DNA of 64,000 nucleotides from positions 677,412-741,411 of the forward strand of contig VWZW01005504.1 in the NCBI GenBank assembly GCA_013397115.1, written 5' to 3'. Origin of the DNA: Edolisoma coerulescens. Its lineage: Eukaryota; Chordata; Aves; Passeriformes; Campephagidae. The position numbers and the translations under genes were made by a program. A model generated the notes under the pieces. The model was not told the DNA's origin, searched no databases, and saw nothing but the letters and a program-made list of their open reading frames with translations. This document shows positions 1-12,800 of the stretch, piece after piece (the first letter of the stretch is position 1; every line of letters starts with the position of its first letter).

Positions 1-1303
1 CCTCAGCCTTTCCTCATGAGATGCTCCAGTGCCCTCATCATCTTTGTTGCCCTCCACTGGACCCACTCATAGCTTTAAAGGTCAGACTGCAATCTCTTTT
101 GCCGGAGAGACTGGACTTGAATTCCACAGCACTATGTCCTGTTCCTGGCCTGGCCACTGACTTTAAAGAGTATGATACGTCCTTCCACTATGCCTCAATT
201 TTGTACCAATAAAATGGAAATCATAATTATTTCCTTTTGAAGAACTCACTCATGGAAGTGCTGAGAAAACACAGGAGATGTAAGAACAGCTGTAGCAGCC
301 TCTCCATACCTATCTAGCATCAGCAGGTCAACCTTTACAGCCATTCTGACACCTTGGACTCAGCTGATCTCTGAACAGCCAGCAACATCAGTGGCATAAA
401 GTAGACACATCACTGTTTTGTTCACAATGACACAAGCTAAATTTAGGGTTCACAGCAGATGTTAATACAAATAAAGTATGCTGCATCCAAGCAGGAGGCA
501 GATTTCTTGCAGAAACTTTCCAAAACTCAGCATCTTCAACATTCAGAAAGGGAGTTTAGAAATGTCCAAGACACCCAGTACTCAGGTTGAAATTTACAGT
601 GGATCAGCCAAAACATTTTCTGAAACGGGACTTTTGCAAGAATAAACCAGCGGTCTGCAGTTATACAAGATGTGTGGGCAAGGGAATGCATTTCTCTGTT
701 CTCCTTTGTCCACTGGCTCAGCTGCCCACTTATCAGATGCATCTTGTAACTCTCCTCATTAAACCAATGACACAGGTAAAGAAATGAGAGCAGGACTAGG
801 GCTTGGGCTCACACCAGAGGTACCTGACTCAACCTCTTCATTCAAGACAACTACTCATTAAATCAGTGTAGCTTGATTCATTTCCAGACCACAGTAAAGG
901 CAGTAAAACTGTAACAGGAGGATCCTTCCTAATGAGCAGTATAAATAGATGGTAAAGCTGCTTAGGACAATGCATTTTGCAAACACGAGGGAAGGGAGGG
1001 TAGTTTTATGAGCATGGTTTGTTTCCTTTCTATAGGTATCTTCTGTCAAAAAATCAGCTTTACTTGTCTTTTTTGTCATCTTCAAATCGACAGTGCAGTA
1101 GGCCAGTGTTAAAGCAGGAATTTCTATTTGCTGCTTGTATTTGTTTAAAATATCTATTTGAAATAACGCACATTGTTTCTACCAAGCTACGTTGAAAAAA
1201 ATCCCAAAAAACAACAGCACACCATGCTCCACAATTTCTAAGTCTCACAGGAATTTGGAGGCTGCTTTTTGGCCAAATTACTTCTGGCCATATCCTTTTA
1301 ACG
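1..1303. other. 3' flank, no gene seen
   Basis: Unique AT-rich sequence downstream (on the minus strand) of the stop codon at 1304-1306. It may hold the 3' untranslated region of the minus-strand exons above it. I saw no canonical minus-strand AATAAA here, no repeat family I recognise and no supported coding frame; the short ORFs on both strands overlap each other and lack splice context. Confidence 0.4.
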
Positions 1304-1418
1304 CTAAGCAGAGGCAATGACGTTGGTAAAGGCAGGCAGGTTATGCAAGGCTGAGCAGATATCTTCAGCACAGTGTGTATGGGACAGCAGTTCTTCAGGG
1401 TGACAGACAATAGCTTCA
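1304..1418 (-). CDS. Probable terminal coding exon of unidentified gene (gene 2)
   Basis: On the minus strand a long pyrimidine tract (T/C run at 1420-1450) ends in TTTTTTAAG directly before position 1418. It is followed by one leftover base and an open frame of 37 codons plus TAG at 1306-1304. The peptide begins EAIVCHPEELLSHTHC and ends PAFTNVIASA. It is acidic and helix-forming with a mixed residue composition, unlike chance translation of the surrounding AT-rich DNA. The incoming phase (one base completing a codon) fits the outgoing phase of the candidate exon at 2216-2376. I do not recognise the protein. The acceptor and stop are seen; the assignment as a last exon is inference. An alternative is a chance open frame behind an intronic pyrimidine tract. 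Confidence 0.42.
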
Positions 1419-2215
1419 CTTAAAAAGGAAAAAAAGAAAAAAAACACATACAAAGGAGAAAAGCTGTGGAAACAAATTAATTTGGAATATGTAAAAAAGG
1501 ATTATGAAAGAAAGCACAAACTTTCCTTCTCTGCCAAAAGAAGCGATTTACTATGTGTACATCTTTGCCTTGTTACAGTTTATTATGGAGTTGGGTAGCT
1601 AAAAGAGAAAGAATTCAAATAAGGAGAGGCTACAAAAAGGCTGGCTCCTACTGTGAGCACAGGGGTGAGGAGAACATGGAATAATACATGAAAAAAAGCA
1701 GCTCATTGCAACAAAGTGACTTGTTAAGCCTTCAAAGTCTGTCACCAGTGCTCCTCCAAGCAGTGTAACTGATTGCATGGCACATAGTGGGGGTTCAGTG
1801 GTGTATATTTCTGACTTCCCTTTTCTAAAAAGAAACACTATACAGCCAAAACACAACAACCTTCCACACGTACCTACATGCTGTGAACACCAAAAAGCAA
1901 ATCAAGTTGCTGAGCGTGGTACATGGCAGTATAACAAGAGGTCATGGGATGAAAGCAAGAAAGAGAACATTTTAGGCTGAACATCACGGGGAAAAGACTT
2001 TTGTTGAACTGTGAAAACGCTACATGCCCACGTTAAAAATTAGCTAGACAAAGCACTAGAAATTACTTTGTATACTACAACTCTGCACTGGCAGAGAGAT
2101 GGAGCAGAACTAATTGGCCTCTGCAAAGCCTAACTTCTTATGATCCTTTGTAAAAAACAATCTACAGCAGTTCTTAGATTTAACAAAGGCTTGCACTTAG
2201 AAGAGAAAATGAAAC

Positions 2216-2376
2216 TGGGAAAGCAGAACATCTTGCAAGCCTATTTCCACTGAGAGCAGCTCAGCGTGGGAGGTGCAGTCGTTCAAGCGCATTATGCTCT
2301 GACTTAAGTCGAGAGAATCATTTACAGTAAAGAAACCGGAGTGATACCTTTCTAGCATTTTTATCATCATGACTTT
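2216..2376 (-). CDS. Probable coding exon of unidentified gene (gene 2)
   Basis: A minus-strand frame of 53 codons plus two bases lies between a T-rich acceptor (ending TGCTAAG, just above 2376) and a weak donor (CCCA|gtttca, below 2216). The peptide starts KVMMIKMLERYHSGFF and includes SIMRLNDCTSHAELL and EIGLQDVLL. It is amphipathic and probably helical. Five CpG dinucleotides survive in this short AT-rich setting, all within codons that read sensibly, which is more typical of exons than of neighbouring DNA. The outgoing phase fits the terminal exon at 1304-1418. The donor is the weakest element: an in-frame TAA follows a few codons later, so this could instead be a last exon of its own. 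Confidence 0.42.
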
Positions 2377-3369
2377 CTTAGCACACCACAGTTTGGGAAA
2401 AAACAAAAACAATAATCTGCACATTTTCTTTGAGAAAAGAAAGAAGTCACTTTGCCTGTCTATTAATTCTTTTCTCATTTCCCCACCTATACATTAACCC
2501 AGGCCCAGTTTCACCAAATCCAAAAGAGGAGCTGATGTCTCAGGAAACACTGCATTCTTACACATTTCATAAAATGCAACAGCTGTGCAGGAGGGAAAGA
2601 CTCGGGTTAATGTTTCCATTCAGTCAAAATTCAGTCATAATTCACTCTTTCTGACAACAACTGGCAAACCAGTAGCTGGTGCATCCTGGCCAGTAGGTCA
2701 ATGGTAATGTAGCTCTAGGCTATCCACACCTCCTACCCAGTGGTACTGATCTGGAATGGCTTAAGAGGGACTTTGGAGAGGAAAAGACCTGATCAAATCC
2801 ACAAGTCCCAGAACACATAGTGCAAACAAATATATGCTCTCCATATTGACAATGTTTACTTTATGGATGTTCCTGGTAATTATCAGGGGATGAATTCTTG
2901 ATTTCCACTGATTGCAATTTGTCACAAATATGGTAAGTAGATGTCATTGGTATGCAATTGGAGGCACATACTACATTAGGAAAAGGGGCCTGAATATCTA
3001 TAACAGAGGTCATAAATAAAATGAACTAGAACACATGAGATGAAATTCCTTTCCCTGGTCTTGGTAGAGGCATATGATTTCCATTAGTAAAAGGACCATT
3101 GTAAAATTTACTGCAGAGGAGTTGATTTTCCCTTGGTAGTCTTCTTCACTATAGATCTTCAGAATTTGTTTGCATTTTGGTTTATGTTTTCGCAAAAAAA
3201 AAAAAAATTAAATATGAGTGGTTTTATCTTTGCAGAACTGGCTCCTTTAGCTCCTCATATGCAGCTAGGAAGATGTGTTCCATCTTATATCAGCTGAAAT
3301 TGAATTTTTCACAATTATCCAAAACAATAAAGCTCAGCCTGCCTAATTCTCATGAATACACACAAGCAC

Positions 3370-3415
3370 CTCCAACAAAGTTTTAATCTGAGCAGATATT
3401 CTGCTCATCTCTGTT
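3370..3415 (-). CDS. Possible small upstream exon of gene 2
   Basis: The minus strand reads TEMSRISAQIKTLLE between an acceptor (CTGTCAAG, or ACAG five bases later) and a donor GGAG|gtgctt. The outgoing phase 0 fits the exon at 2216-2376, giving a continuous helical stretch. The acceptor lacks a good pyrimidine tract and the exon is short, so this is only a candidate. Confidence 0.25.
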
Positions 3416-5018
3416 CTTGACAGCAGTACACACCATACAATTACACTGCAAAATAAAGCTTCTACCTGGTCCATTATGTTTAAATAGTACAAGAGGTGAA
3501 AGAAATATGAATTATTCCTTAATAACTGCTGTTTGTAGGTGATAAAAAAGCATACCGCTGAAACCATTCCCCCGAAATCTTAAACCCAATCCCAGGAAAG
3601 CACTAGAGAAAAAGTTGTGCTCCAGGTACCTACGTGCCCATGTTAAATTTAAGAATTGGTTTAAGTACCTTCCCTAGACCAAGGCCCTGAGGAAGTGAAA
3701 TATGATTATTCTATTTAAAATATTAAAAAGATACAGGCTGCCCAAGTGTTTTACATTTCTTTTTCCTTCTTGACTTCTAATTCATTTCTGACATAGTGTT
3801 TCCTTTCAGTCTCTTGTCTGTACCATAAATCTACCTGTAATAATTTGGTACAAGTCACATACTTTGCATGAAAATGGATCCTGGACCCTTCCCAGTCACA
3901 GGCTGTGAGGTACAATGTCCATCATAAGTCATGTACAAAGTATAGTTTCAGTAACCAAATTCTCTCATCCAGGCATTACATCCCATTGTGCATCCCAGTG
4001 TATCACAGACAGCTGAAATTAATTCAGCTATTTACTCCAGAGTAAATCACCAACTCCACGGAATGTAAGCATCCTAACATCAGGAGTAAATGAGATCAAA
4101 ATTAGGCCATTTTATATGAACCTTGCTTTGTAGAAACATTAATTGTATTTATGGTCCTTGGGTCCCTGTTATTAACAGGGCTGAGACACCACTAACTACA
4201 GTCACACGCATAGTACCAGCTGGAAGAAAATATTCAAAATTTATTTTCAGAAAAAAATACCATCCAGTTTCAATTGCCTGTTTTGGCTTTTTTTTTTCCA
4301 AAGCTTGCACAGGACTATCCAGTCTTTGCAAATGTGATCCAAAAATTAGCTGGGAAACACACTGTGTCTCTCCTCGGACACCTTGACACACAGCTGTAAA
4401 CACCTCCACCAAACTATTCTGGACTCACAGCTCAAGAAGATGGGATAGACAGCTTCAGGTGCATGAAAGGTTTATAGAGTGACACCCAGGATGAAGCTGG
4501 TCCCTTATTTTCTGTAATGGAAATGAATAGAAGCAAAAGCTGAAAGAGTAGTTTCTCCAGCTGTTGATCTTAAGACCCTTAGCATATGTCTGGCATGTTC
4601 ACCACATGCTACTGTACAGGGCCGTTCATATTTTGTGAAGTAGGACAGCAAGCCTAGACAACTCAGAAAACACTGATGAGCAGATATCAACCAGTCAAAA
4701 ATCAGTTTTACTTATTTAAGATCATAACCCTTTTTTCACATCATTAGGAATTTCTGGGGAACACTACAGCCCAGACCTATGACAACGCCTTCCTTTTCTT
4801 AACTCATTGTTTTTTTAATGATGCCCTTTTTTTTGTTTTGGGTTGAGGGTGGTTTTTTTTTTTTCTTTTTTTGGTTTACAGCTCTTCTTGTCAAACTTGC
4901 ACAGTGGTAACAATATAAAGAAAAGCCCAAGAAGCAAACCCAAGCTAATTGATAGCATGAGCATGTTTTGCATGAACATTAATTATACACAGTGGTACTG
5001 TTGAAGATTCTGCAGTGG

Positions 5019-5070
5019 CCACAGACCCCACAGTTTAGTACCACAGACCCTACAGTTTAGTACCACTGAC
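5019..5070. repeat. 22-bp tandem duplication, 2.4 copies
   Basis: The unit CCACAGACCCCACAGTTTAGTA (quoted here only as key words CCACAGACC and CAGTTTAGTA) occurs at 5019-5040 and again at 5041-5062 with one C-to-T change. A partial third copy (CCACTGACC) follows at 5063-5071. Copies are nearly identical, so the duplication is recent or constrained. Confidence 0.85.
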
Positions 5071-6720
5071 CTTAATAGCAGGCAGATGAAGAGCAAAACT
5101 GACATGTCAAGCAGAAAGCTAGAGTAATTTGCACTCTTATGACCAGATCCTGAGCTGGCACACAGTGGCCATAGCTTCCCCAAGACCAACGGTGTGAAGT
5201 CAAATTTTTTTCTAGCTCAGTCAACAATTTTTAATCCAAACACTGCCAGGAAATCAGAGAGATCACTTGGCATTTGTTAAACCTCCAAATTAAAACTTCT
5301 GAGTCGTAGATTCTTTCATTTTGATACCCATGTTTAAATACACATTTCATATTACTAGAGCTGCAAGAAATTAAATTATGTCATATCACAGTTATTTGGA
5401 GAATCTTTTCCCCTCCCCATTACTGACTCAGAGGGAGTCTATGAAACTTCCCACTGGAATATGCATGCAGTGTTCAAATAAACCCATATATTCAATGCCT
5501 GCTTTACTCATAAAGAATAATACATCCTTTTCTGAGTGAAGACATGGTGAAAAACATTTCCTTTTCCTCATGGACTTTCTGGAAAGAAAAAACCTCATAC
5601 CCCCTACAGTACCCTTGTCTTCCTTACAGAAGACAGGCTGTGCTATGGAAAGCAAGGTAAAGTCTACTTGACACGCAAGGCAACTAAATCAGTGAAAGCA
5701 CATCAGCAAGATGGGTGTTTGCTTTGTCTTCACCTTGAGGTTGGAGCTGTGTCAGCAAACACTGAATTAAGAACACACGACAGGTAAGACTTCTCCATTC
5801 ACCTAAACATTCCCCTCCATCACTGCGAGCTGCTCCATACTTCCCTGTCTTTCCATATGTGTTCCAGTTTGTCTTCCAGCATCTCTTTGTACTTCCATGC
5901 CTGACCTCCGGATTTCTGTCCCACAGCAGTTCCCCAGCACACTGCCCTGCTCAGTACCATCTCTTTTACATTGCTACAGGTGATCTCATCCATTCAAAGG
6001 GACTCAGCTATCACACAGCCAACAAGTCACCAGTCCAGAGGTCACCTGTCACTCAGCTTCCTTTTATCAGCCCTTGCTAAATACACTAGTGATGTAGATA
6101 TGTAACAGATGCAAACAAAAAATTTGCAGCAAGACATATACACAGCAGTGAAACCTTTCATTTCTTCCAATGGAATCATGTTAAAAGGCTGAAATTCCTT
6201 TGAATAAAATTTACAGAGACTACAAAATCCAAAAGAGACGGAAAACTAGTGAGGGCACAGAAATGGCTGACATGTAAAGAGACTGAACCTGCAAAGAAAA
6301 AATTTGCAAGATTAAATTCAACTTGGGAAAAATACAATAGAGCTATGGTTTTTCTTAATAAAAAAAGAAAAAACCTCCAGACCACACAAACCTAGAAAGC
6401 AGCAATGGGTAGGAGAGACTGAGGGTCAGTAGCAGATAGTAAATTACACATGAGTCCACAACGCAGTCTGACAGCAAAAAAGGTCACCACAATTTTCGGC
6501 TGCATATGCAGAGACAGCAAGTAACAGGGAAGTAATGGTTTTTATCTATATTGATCAGGCACAGTCTACTATGGAAAAAAACATGCTCAATTCTGTGTTT
6601 TGTGTAAACAAAAACTAATGGCAGTTTGGAGGGACTTCATACAAAACAGCCACAGAATAGCTTGGAGGGCTAGCAGAACTAACCAAGGAAAATGAAAAGC
6701 TGGCCAAAAAAAAAAAAAAA

Positions 6721-6721
6721 N
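6721..6721. other. Assembly gap (one N) after an A run
   Basis: A single N follows an uninterrupted run of A's ending at 6720. Run length at this point is not reliable. Confidence 0.95.
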
Positions 6722-9384
6722 AGACATTTTCTTACAAAGAAGTTAGAACAATTTAAGAAATTGACAAAAAATGATTGCTAAGGATAGGCTAGGCAAACCT
6801 GCTCACTTTTTCACCAAAAGCAGTCAAGACTTACTTTGAGAATTACCAAGTCTAACTTGGAAGGGTGTTAACATTGATGGGGCAATTCTTTCCACAACTG
6901 CTGTCCTGTGTAAATGTCCAGCTGCACCCTGGGAATTGTTTCTGGTTCACACAATAGCTAAGAAATGCACAACAACATGAAAGATGAAAAGAAGATGCAA
7001 AACTTACTTAGCACTGCAATAGGGAACATTAGTAAAACTTGTGGAAGAAAAATTAAGGAGTAGGCCTCGGCTAAACACTTGGGCAATACTTCTCAAGGCT
7101 GAGATCAATCAGTCAGGATGACCTTGTATCACCCTAAGGCCAAAATTCAATCTGTCATAATGAGGTTTAAAGGCTTGAAGCTGCATCAGAAGGCACATTA
7201 TTGAGCTGAGGTGGACAACCAAGGCCAGTGTATTTTGAATGAGTGCCTCAGGATGACTGGTGCAAGTTCCTCCTCATAACATCCTTAGAGGTAGGATAGT
7301 TCTAACAGTAAAACCCACAGAAAAGAGACGATTCCTGGCAGTATTAAAAGACTTAACAGCACTTTCTACTTCCCAGATTTCTGGGAAAAGCTCTATCACT
7401 TCATGCTCTCTGTTGATCAGAAAGCGGTAGAAGTCTTTAGAGCACTCCGAACAAGCTAACAAGCTCCTGCAGGAATCAAAGCCTATGAGCCTGGGCTTTG
7501 CTTTGCACCGTCCTCATGGCTCCTGGCTGGGCTCAGGGTATGGGCTGAGCCTGCTCCTCTGCAAATCCAGTGCCTCATGAAACAGTGAAGTCAGTAAGCA
7601 ACCATGCAAAAAGCATCTGTGTGAAGAGGGAAGGCAAGACAGAAAAAAATAAAAATCAATGCCTGAAGAAAGCACTGGCATCTCAATACGTCGTTCAAAA
7701 GCAAACTCATCTTGATGTAGTGCAAGATAGCCAATGGAAGTAAAAGGACTGCTCTTTCTCAACATCCTATGCCATTTACAATTCATTTAGGCAATCAGTA
7801 TATTTCAACACTCCTTTTAAATCCAAGCTGGAAGTGCTTAGTATTGAATTGGCACAAGTTTAAAAGAGGAAAAAAAAAGGAAAAAAGCAAAAGACAGTAC
7901 AATAACAAAACAAATCCCAATCCATCTTTTCACTGAGGTGCATTGCCTTGCTAATTTTGCTGTAGAAAAACAAAACAGTTCTGGACAGCTGGTTAAAAGA
8001 AGCTGTTAATTTAAAATAACCTGTTTGTTAATTGCTTTCAACCTTGGTCAGTCGGTTTCTGCACTCTAAACCCTAAAGGTAGCTTGAAATGAATGCATCT
8101 AGGGAGCGAGTTGTAATTAATGCAAGCAGGCAGCCATGGCTGGAAGACAGAGGTTACAGTGAAGGGAGGAAAGGTCTAAACCAGTGCATGCGCTCCTAGG
8201 AATTGGCCCTGGTGCTCTCTCCCTCTGCCCTCCCCCCTTTTCCCTTCCGCTGCAGAGCTGCAGCTACAGCTGGAGCCCCCTGCCAAAGCAAGGGTGTCCC
8301 ACTGCCCCTCAGGCACTCTACCACCACCAGTAAAAAAAACTTTGCAGGCAGCAGCTGCAGCAACGGCACAAGCTGCAAAGTGAGCAAAGATCCTGCATGC
8401 AGCCATGCTGACTGCCCTCACTCCCTCATCTGTCCCTCTCCTCACTGGAAGCCATGGGAGACACCTCATTGGGACCCATGGCACCAGCCCCACTTCCAGA
8501 AAGCTCCCCTGGCCAAAAGATGCAGAAGGCTTCCACCAGCTTGTGGGTACTGGGGAAAACATCCCCCTGCATCCCAGAACCCCAGGAAACAACCCATGTA
8601 GAAATACAGCTTCCACCAAGTCTTCACAGGCAGAAAGGATGATTTTCTGTTTTCCCAGCTTGCTGATCTCCTCTCACCGGGGTAAGGCTGCCCCATGACC
8701 ACCTTCAGGGAGAGAGGCTGCAGAGGGAGTGGAAAGAAAAAAAAACTCTGGAAATTAGTCACTCGTTTTACAAGCTGCCTCCGCCTGGTTTGCCATGTGC
8801 TCAAAATAGAAAAACAACTGACCTGTGAGTTATTTAAACATGAGTGTAACATTTAGAGGCACAAGGCAGGGCACACAGATTTTATCTGACTGATGTCTGC
8901 CTGACCCCTGCGAGTCCTCAGGTGACCCAGGCACACATGGCCACTGTGGCCAGAAGTTCCTTTCTGGTGCCCCCACTGCCTCCGTGGGTGCCAAGCAAAA
9001 ATGTGGCGCTGGTTCACACTGTCCAAGGGCAAAAAAATTCTCACTTAGAAGAGCAAGAAAGGCTAACAGGAGCCAGGCTTGTTTCCTTATAACAAACATG
9101 GCATCATCCTCAATACATTTCCATTCTGGCAGTAGCCTAGTGCATTTTCCTGCAACATTGAAGCAGATGCACAATGTTTAGAGGGAGCTGGGAGCCACAG
9201 CTCTGAAACAGACCTTCCAGGAAGCTGTATACGCTGGGACCCACTGCGCTTCCAACTTTCAAGGGACAGTAAAGAAAGCTGTGTTCAGGCAGGAGTTTGG
9301 CAACACAGCCCCTCCCTTCTTTAACTCCATCCCTTGAACATCAACCAATTTCAGCCACTGTGTTCTAACTTTTAATCCTTATTA

Positions 9385-9820
9385 AAATCACAGAATCATT
9401 AAGGTTGGAAAAGACCTCCAAGATCATCAAGTCCAACCTTTGACTGATCACCACCAAGCCAACTAAACCACAGAACTAAGTGCCACATCCAGTCATTTCT
9501 TGAACACTTCCAGGGATGGTGACCCCACCATCTCCATGACCAGCCCATTCCAATGTTTAACCACCCTTTCAGGGCAAAAGCTCCTCCTGACCTCCAGCCT
9601 GAATGTCCCCTGCTGCATCTTGAGTCTATATCCTCTCATCCTGTCACTGGTTACCTGGGAGGAGAGACAGACCCCCACCTGGCTACACCCTCCTTTCAGG
9701 CAGTTGTGGAGAGCAATAAGGTCCCTCCCAGCCTCCTTTTCTCCAGCTTAAACACCCTGCTCCCTCAGCTGCTCCTCATATGATTTAATCTCTAGACCAT
9801 TCACCAGCCTTGACTTTGTG
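9385..9820 (-). mobile_element. CR1 LINE, 5'-truncated 3' end
   Basis: The plus strand starts with AATCACAGAATCATTAAGG and GGTTGGAAAAGACCTCC, the reverse complement of the classic avian CR1 3' end. The element therefore runs on the minus strand. Between 9678 and 9493 the minus strand still translates to the C-terminal part of the CR1 reverse transcriptase ORF, including FRLEVRRSFCPERVVKHWN and SPSLEVFKK. The match fades near 9820, inside the region where CR1 consensus reads as a stretch of CTCCTCAGCTGCTCCTCAT-like sequence. Only the last few hundred bases are present, as usual for CR1, and no complete ORF survives. Family membership is established knowledge; the subfamily cannot be assigned by eye. 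Confidence 0.93.
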
Positions 9821-12800
9821 ATTTGTATTGCAACAACCTATGCCAAAACTACCTTTGGAATGAAAGAAAAAAAAAAAGAAAAGCCTTAATAAAAGCTGGT
9901 AAAAGCTGGTTTCAGGCTTATACCATTGCCTTAGTATAAAATCATCCCAATAGGCAGAGAGATGGGATGCTTAATGTGCTCAAGAAAACCTATGTGCCTC
10001 TACTGTTTGCAAAAGAGGATTTAATCCATGACTTAATTTGGGGCTTAGGTTGTCTAAATAACTCCATGTACCACATTGAGCTTTACAGCACACACATAAC
10101 CTTTTTCTCTTGAACATTCCCACAGGTTTAGCAGCTACATAGGGTTTTACCTGTACCTGGCACCTCCAAGCCAAGCACCATCTTGACGGCAGGTTGCAGG
10201 ATGCTGCCTAACCAGTTCCTACTTAAACACTTCACCAAAGACTTACATTATCAGAAGTATGGTTTAAAATATGGCAGTAATTTCCAACCACTTTTCTAGC
10301 CATAATAATGTGAAGGCTGAAAAGCCAAGCACTCTAAGAGCAGGAAAGATCATGAAGATAGTTTGTTTGCAGCTCTGCCCCAGCAGGGCACTATTCTGAA
10401 ATATGTCATCTTCAAGAGATTGTAGTTTGTCAGCTACAGCAACATAGCCCACAACAGCAGCAGAGAGAAACTGCAAGGCATGTACATGCACACATACGCA
10501 TCCTTCAACCAGCATCATGCCCAGTTCCTCAGCAGGAGTACAAAGTTTTATTCTTTTTTTGCTTTTTTTCTCTCCTTAAAAACAGCATAAATCTAGGTTA
10601 TTGTTTCTCCAGGGACAAGTACATTCCTGTTCTCCCCACACTGCTAAATCCAGTAGTGCCTTAAGAGGCTTTGTCTTAATAATTTTCATCACTGTTATTG
10701 ATAGATGTATTGATACTGGAGGTGGCCAGGTCAGGTTGTAATGACTCTCTGAACTCATGAGTTATTTATGAGCACCTGCTAATCCGCATCACGTGGAATT
10801 GCTCGGTTGCAGCACACACCATCTTGTAACCCCCATGTTCTCTCATGGAGAGCAGAGGCTGCTCCCATTCAAAAGGGGTCCAGTACATCAGTGAAATCCC
10901 AGCTGTACCACAACAACAGAGGCTTAGCACAAGCCAGCACTTCACATTTGCCCCCTCACTGCTAACGCCCAAGAGTGCCCTTTGCAAGATGTTCTCCAGA
11001 CACACTACGGTCACAACACCACCATATGGAAAAAAAACTGGGCCAGTGCAGGAAAGGTGTATTTTTCCAATGCTGGAAGTACTTTCTTTGCAAAAAAATA
11101 TTTCTGAAAAAAGTTACCCATAACCCTAAAAGGAGCCTTCTGTATCTTCAAATCCATATTGTCAGAGAGTAGCCAGCTCTAGTCCTTTTTGTTAGCGTCC
11201 AGGCTGAAGGGAGCAAATATGGACTTCCATTTTAGAGAGGAGGTAAGCACCAGCCACTACCCCCAATTTCCATGACAACTGCAAACTCTCAACACATCTT
11301 CAGATTTGGTTGCTCATATTTCTGTCTCTTGAGCTAATGCCAAGCTAACTCTAGCTGCAAAATTATCATGCAAAGGCATGTGGTCCATTAAAAATATGAC
11401 TCAGAGTTGCAGGGTGATGTCACATCAGCTGCCCCTGATGATAACTATCAAAAGTTAGCACAAGCTTCCAAATCACAAATGCCTTGGCTCTGATCCTGTT
11501 TTAATGAATCTGCTTTTACGATTAAACCATCACTGTAATTGGCACTGGAAGAGCATTGGCAGTCTGCTGTGGTTGCCTTCCCTGCAAAGCGTGTTTGTGG
11601 TGTTCATCTCTGAATGATGCATAGTGTCTGCCTGTCTTCAAATAAAATAAAAAAAATTAAAAAAAGGTATGAACAGCAGCTGGCAGGCAGACTGGTCAGC
11701 AGTGATTCACTCCCTGGCAGCCATGATGAGAGCACCACAGGCTAAATTCAGCCCTGGTGGAGGTGGGTATTCCTCCATTTCCTTTCATGGCATTGCATCA
11801 ACATTACACCAGGTATGTATGAAGTTTGGCTTTCTGTATTTAATAAAGTATGGTAACTGCCTTTCACTTACTACCAGCTTTTTACAAGCACTTCACTCTA
11901 GTTTGGGCAACAGCTTGTTAGGGCAGCTGGAATTGCATTGCACTCCATAGGAAGATAGTGGGGAGCAGTCAGGGAAGGGGAAGAGACAGAGGGAGCAATG
12001 TGTCTGCTGTACTTAAATAGCTGGGTTGTCGGAGGAAAAGAAAACCCACATGCAGCAGCAAATCCCACCAATGCTTAGGAGCCGGGGAGAGGGATTTACA
12101 CACTTTACATTTTCTAATTTCCCTCTGGATAAGAATCGTATAGTTTATCTAGCCTTTTAGGCTGTGGAAAAGGGGAGGAATATGGGGTTTTGAACACACT
12201 ACCATTGCACGTGCCAGCATTACAAAACCTGTCTTTTTTTTCCCCTGAAGCACAAACGGTAGATGAAATTAAAAAAATTAGGCTGGCATTGAGTATTGTG
12301 ACACACGGGGTACTAAACATTTGGGTATTTGGTGAATTTCTCAAATAGATTAGAAGTTAGCACGAGGCAAATGAAAATAACCTTCCCCTCCCCCCCAATA
12401 CTATATAAAGAGCAGGAGGGAGAAAGGATGGGGGGGCAATCTTAGAGGTTTCTCCTCCCCTTTTGTTGTCCCCCTCCCCTTTCCCGATATTGATATTGCT
12501 CTGCTTTTTGATCTCTGCACTTCTTTGTTTTGGCTTCACAGGTATCAAGGGAAAATGGCTAGCAGTGAGTTCTGTAGCTTTTCCTGCTCTACAGCCCCTC
12601 TGGCTTAGCCAGCTGGATCACACTGAATTAGTCAAGTACTTCATTATCTCCCTTCTCTGCACATTTAGCTCCAGGTAATAAAATGCCCAAACAAGAGAGC
12701 CAATGCCTTCTGCTGCACTGTCTGTGAAGTTTTGTTGTTTTGGCCAATTCTGCATATCAGCATTGTGCTATGGGAGGGCATCACTTTTCATCCCTTGCCT

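Larger units (their letters stand above)
3416..9384. other. Non-coding, intron or intergenic
   Basis: About 6 kb of unique AT-rich sequence with many short homopolymers. It holds a T/G-rich run at 4808-4873, a 22-bp tandem duplication at 5019-5070 (listed separately) and a one-base gap in an A run at 6721. Minus-strand frames at 4149-4412 and 4505-4690 read like protein for 30-50 residues but no splice set joins them in phase to other exons, so they are not called. The segment 8200-8640 is GC-richer with overlapping open frames on both strands, typical of chance ORFs. Confidence 0.5.

Noticed and set aside
4149..4690. Two minus-strand frames that read like protein
   Set aside because: The best donor of one creates a stop when joined to the next candidate exon, and the other ends in a stop without an upstream partner.
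8176..8852. Several overlapping ORFs of 60-147 codons on both strands
   Set aside because: The segment is GC-richer, so stops are rarer; frames overlap in all directions, lack splice sites and give proline/serine/arginine-rich peptides without recognisable features.
12460..12560. CT-rich stretch followed by CACAG, like a plus-strand acceptor
   Set aside because: The following open frame is short, has no donor in a sensible place and no partner exon.
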